Part shown: piece after piece, positions 5,756 through 5,887 of the stretch
Position numbering within the stretch: the stretch's first letter is position 1
Layout of the letters: the number at the start of each line of letters is the position of its first letter
Source of the DNA: Bacteroidota bacterium
GTDB lineage: Bacteria; Bacteroidota; Bacteroidia; Chitinophagales; Chitinophagaceae
Length of the DNA stretch: 5,887 nucleotides
Reading direction: 5' to 3'
Assembly (NCBI GenBank): GCA_023386395.1
Contig: JAEWJV010000062.1
Location: 1 to 5,887, forward strand
Notes under the pieces: generated by a model
What the model saw: the letters and a program-made list of their open reading frames with translations, nothing else
The model's database searches: none
Told to the model about the DNA's origin: nothing
Position numbers and translations under genes: made by a program

Positions 5756-5795
5756 GGTGCAGCATTTATTTTAAGATTTTTAATGATGCTGCATC
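5756..5795 (+). other. Hairpin 26 bases upstream of rpsD
   Basis: TGCAGCAT (5758-5765) and ATGCTGCA (5786-5793) are perfect inverted arms, extended outward by a G-T and a G-C pair, with a 20-base AT-rich loop. It follows the nested repeat and ends 26 bases before the rpsD ATG. S4 is an autoregulator in other bacteria, so a leader structure here is worth testing, but I see no specific match to a known S4 site. No T run follows the stem. Confidence 0.5.
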
Positions 5796-5821
5796 GTCAC
5801 TAAAATATCAAGTATATAACT

Positions 5822-5887
5822 ATGGCACGTTACTACGGACCTAAAACAATGCTCAGCCGTATTTTCGGCGAGCCTATCTTAGGCAAT
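5822..5887 (+). CDS. rpsD: Ribosomal protein S4, N-terminal part (runs off right edge)
   Basis: S4 is a primary 16S rRNA-binding protein that nucleates 30S assembly. The 22 visible codons read MARYYGPKT followed by MLSRIFGEPILGN, matching the MARYxGPK-xx-xxR-xFGEPI opening of Bacteroidota S4. The rest, including the S4 RNA-binding domain, is outside the window. Position after rpsK fits the alpha operon (rpoA and rplQ expected next). The spacer from rpsK is 155 nt, long for this operon, and contains two hairpins. Confidence 0.95.
   Translation, partial: MARYYGPKTMLSRIFGEPILGN

Overview
The window looks like part of a Bacteroidota chromosome, most likely of the Chitinophagaceae or a near relative. 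The reasons are base composition rich in A and T with A-rich leaders, several matches to the Bacteroidota -7 promoter element TAnnTTTG, a zinc-ligand-free ribosomal protein L36, and the MutL and S4 N-terminal sequences. This placement is made from memory of these families, without a search.

Layout. Positions 1-823 carry, on the minus strand, the N-terminal ATPase half of mutL, which runs off the left edge. A 189-base divergent spacer follows, then a small open frame of unknown function (1013-1210). Next is a large exported protein (1269-4040): signal peptide, gluzincin-type zinc peptidase domain with HEYRH and a downstream EG motif, a TolB-like beta-propeller, and a beta-rich C-terminal third that looks like an outer-membrane barrel. 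The 286-base gap after it (4041-4326) is not empty. It holds a promoter-like element and what reads as a badly decayed Uma2-family (DUF820) nuclease gene, with recognisable N- and C-terminal ends, frameshifts and most of the middle missing. An AT palindrome and a good TAnnTTTG promoter then lead into the translation cluster.

The right part is the end of the spc operon and the alpha operon: infA, rpmJ, rpsM, rpsK and the first 22 codons of rpsD, all on the plus strand and in the usual Bacteroidota order. These genes supply initiation factor IF-1, one large-subunit protein and three small-subunit proteins. Upstream of infA, where secY (often with map) is commonly found, the window has the peptidase gene and the Uma2 remnant, so the cluster appears to be broken there, and infA has its own promoter.

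The most unusual features are the decayed Uma2 gene and the spacers of the ribosomal-protein operon. Each of the four spacers (infA-rpmJ, rpmJ-rpsM, rpsM-rpsK, rpsK-rpsD) carries a different short repeat or hairpin. No RNA gene, CRISPR array, complete insertion sequence or clear intrinsic terminator was seen.
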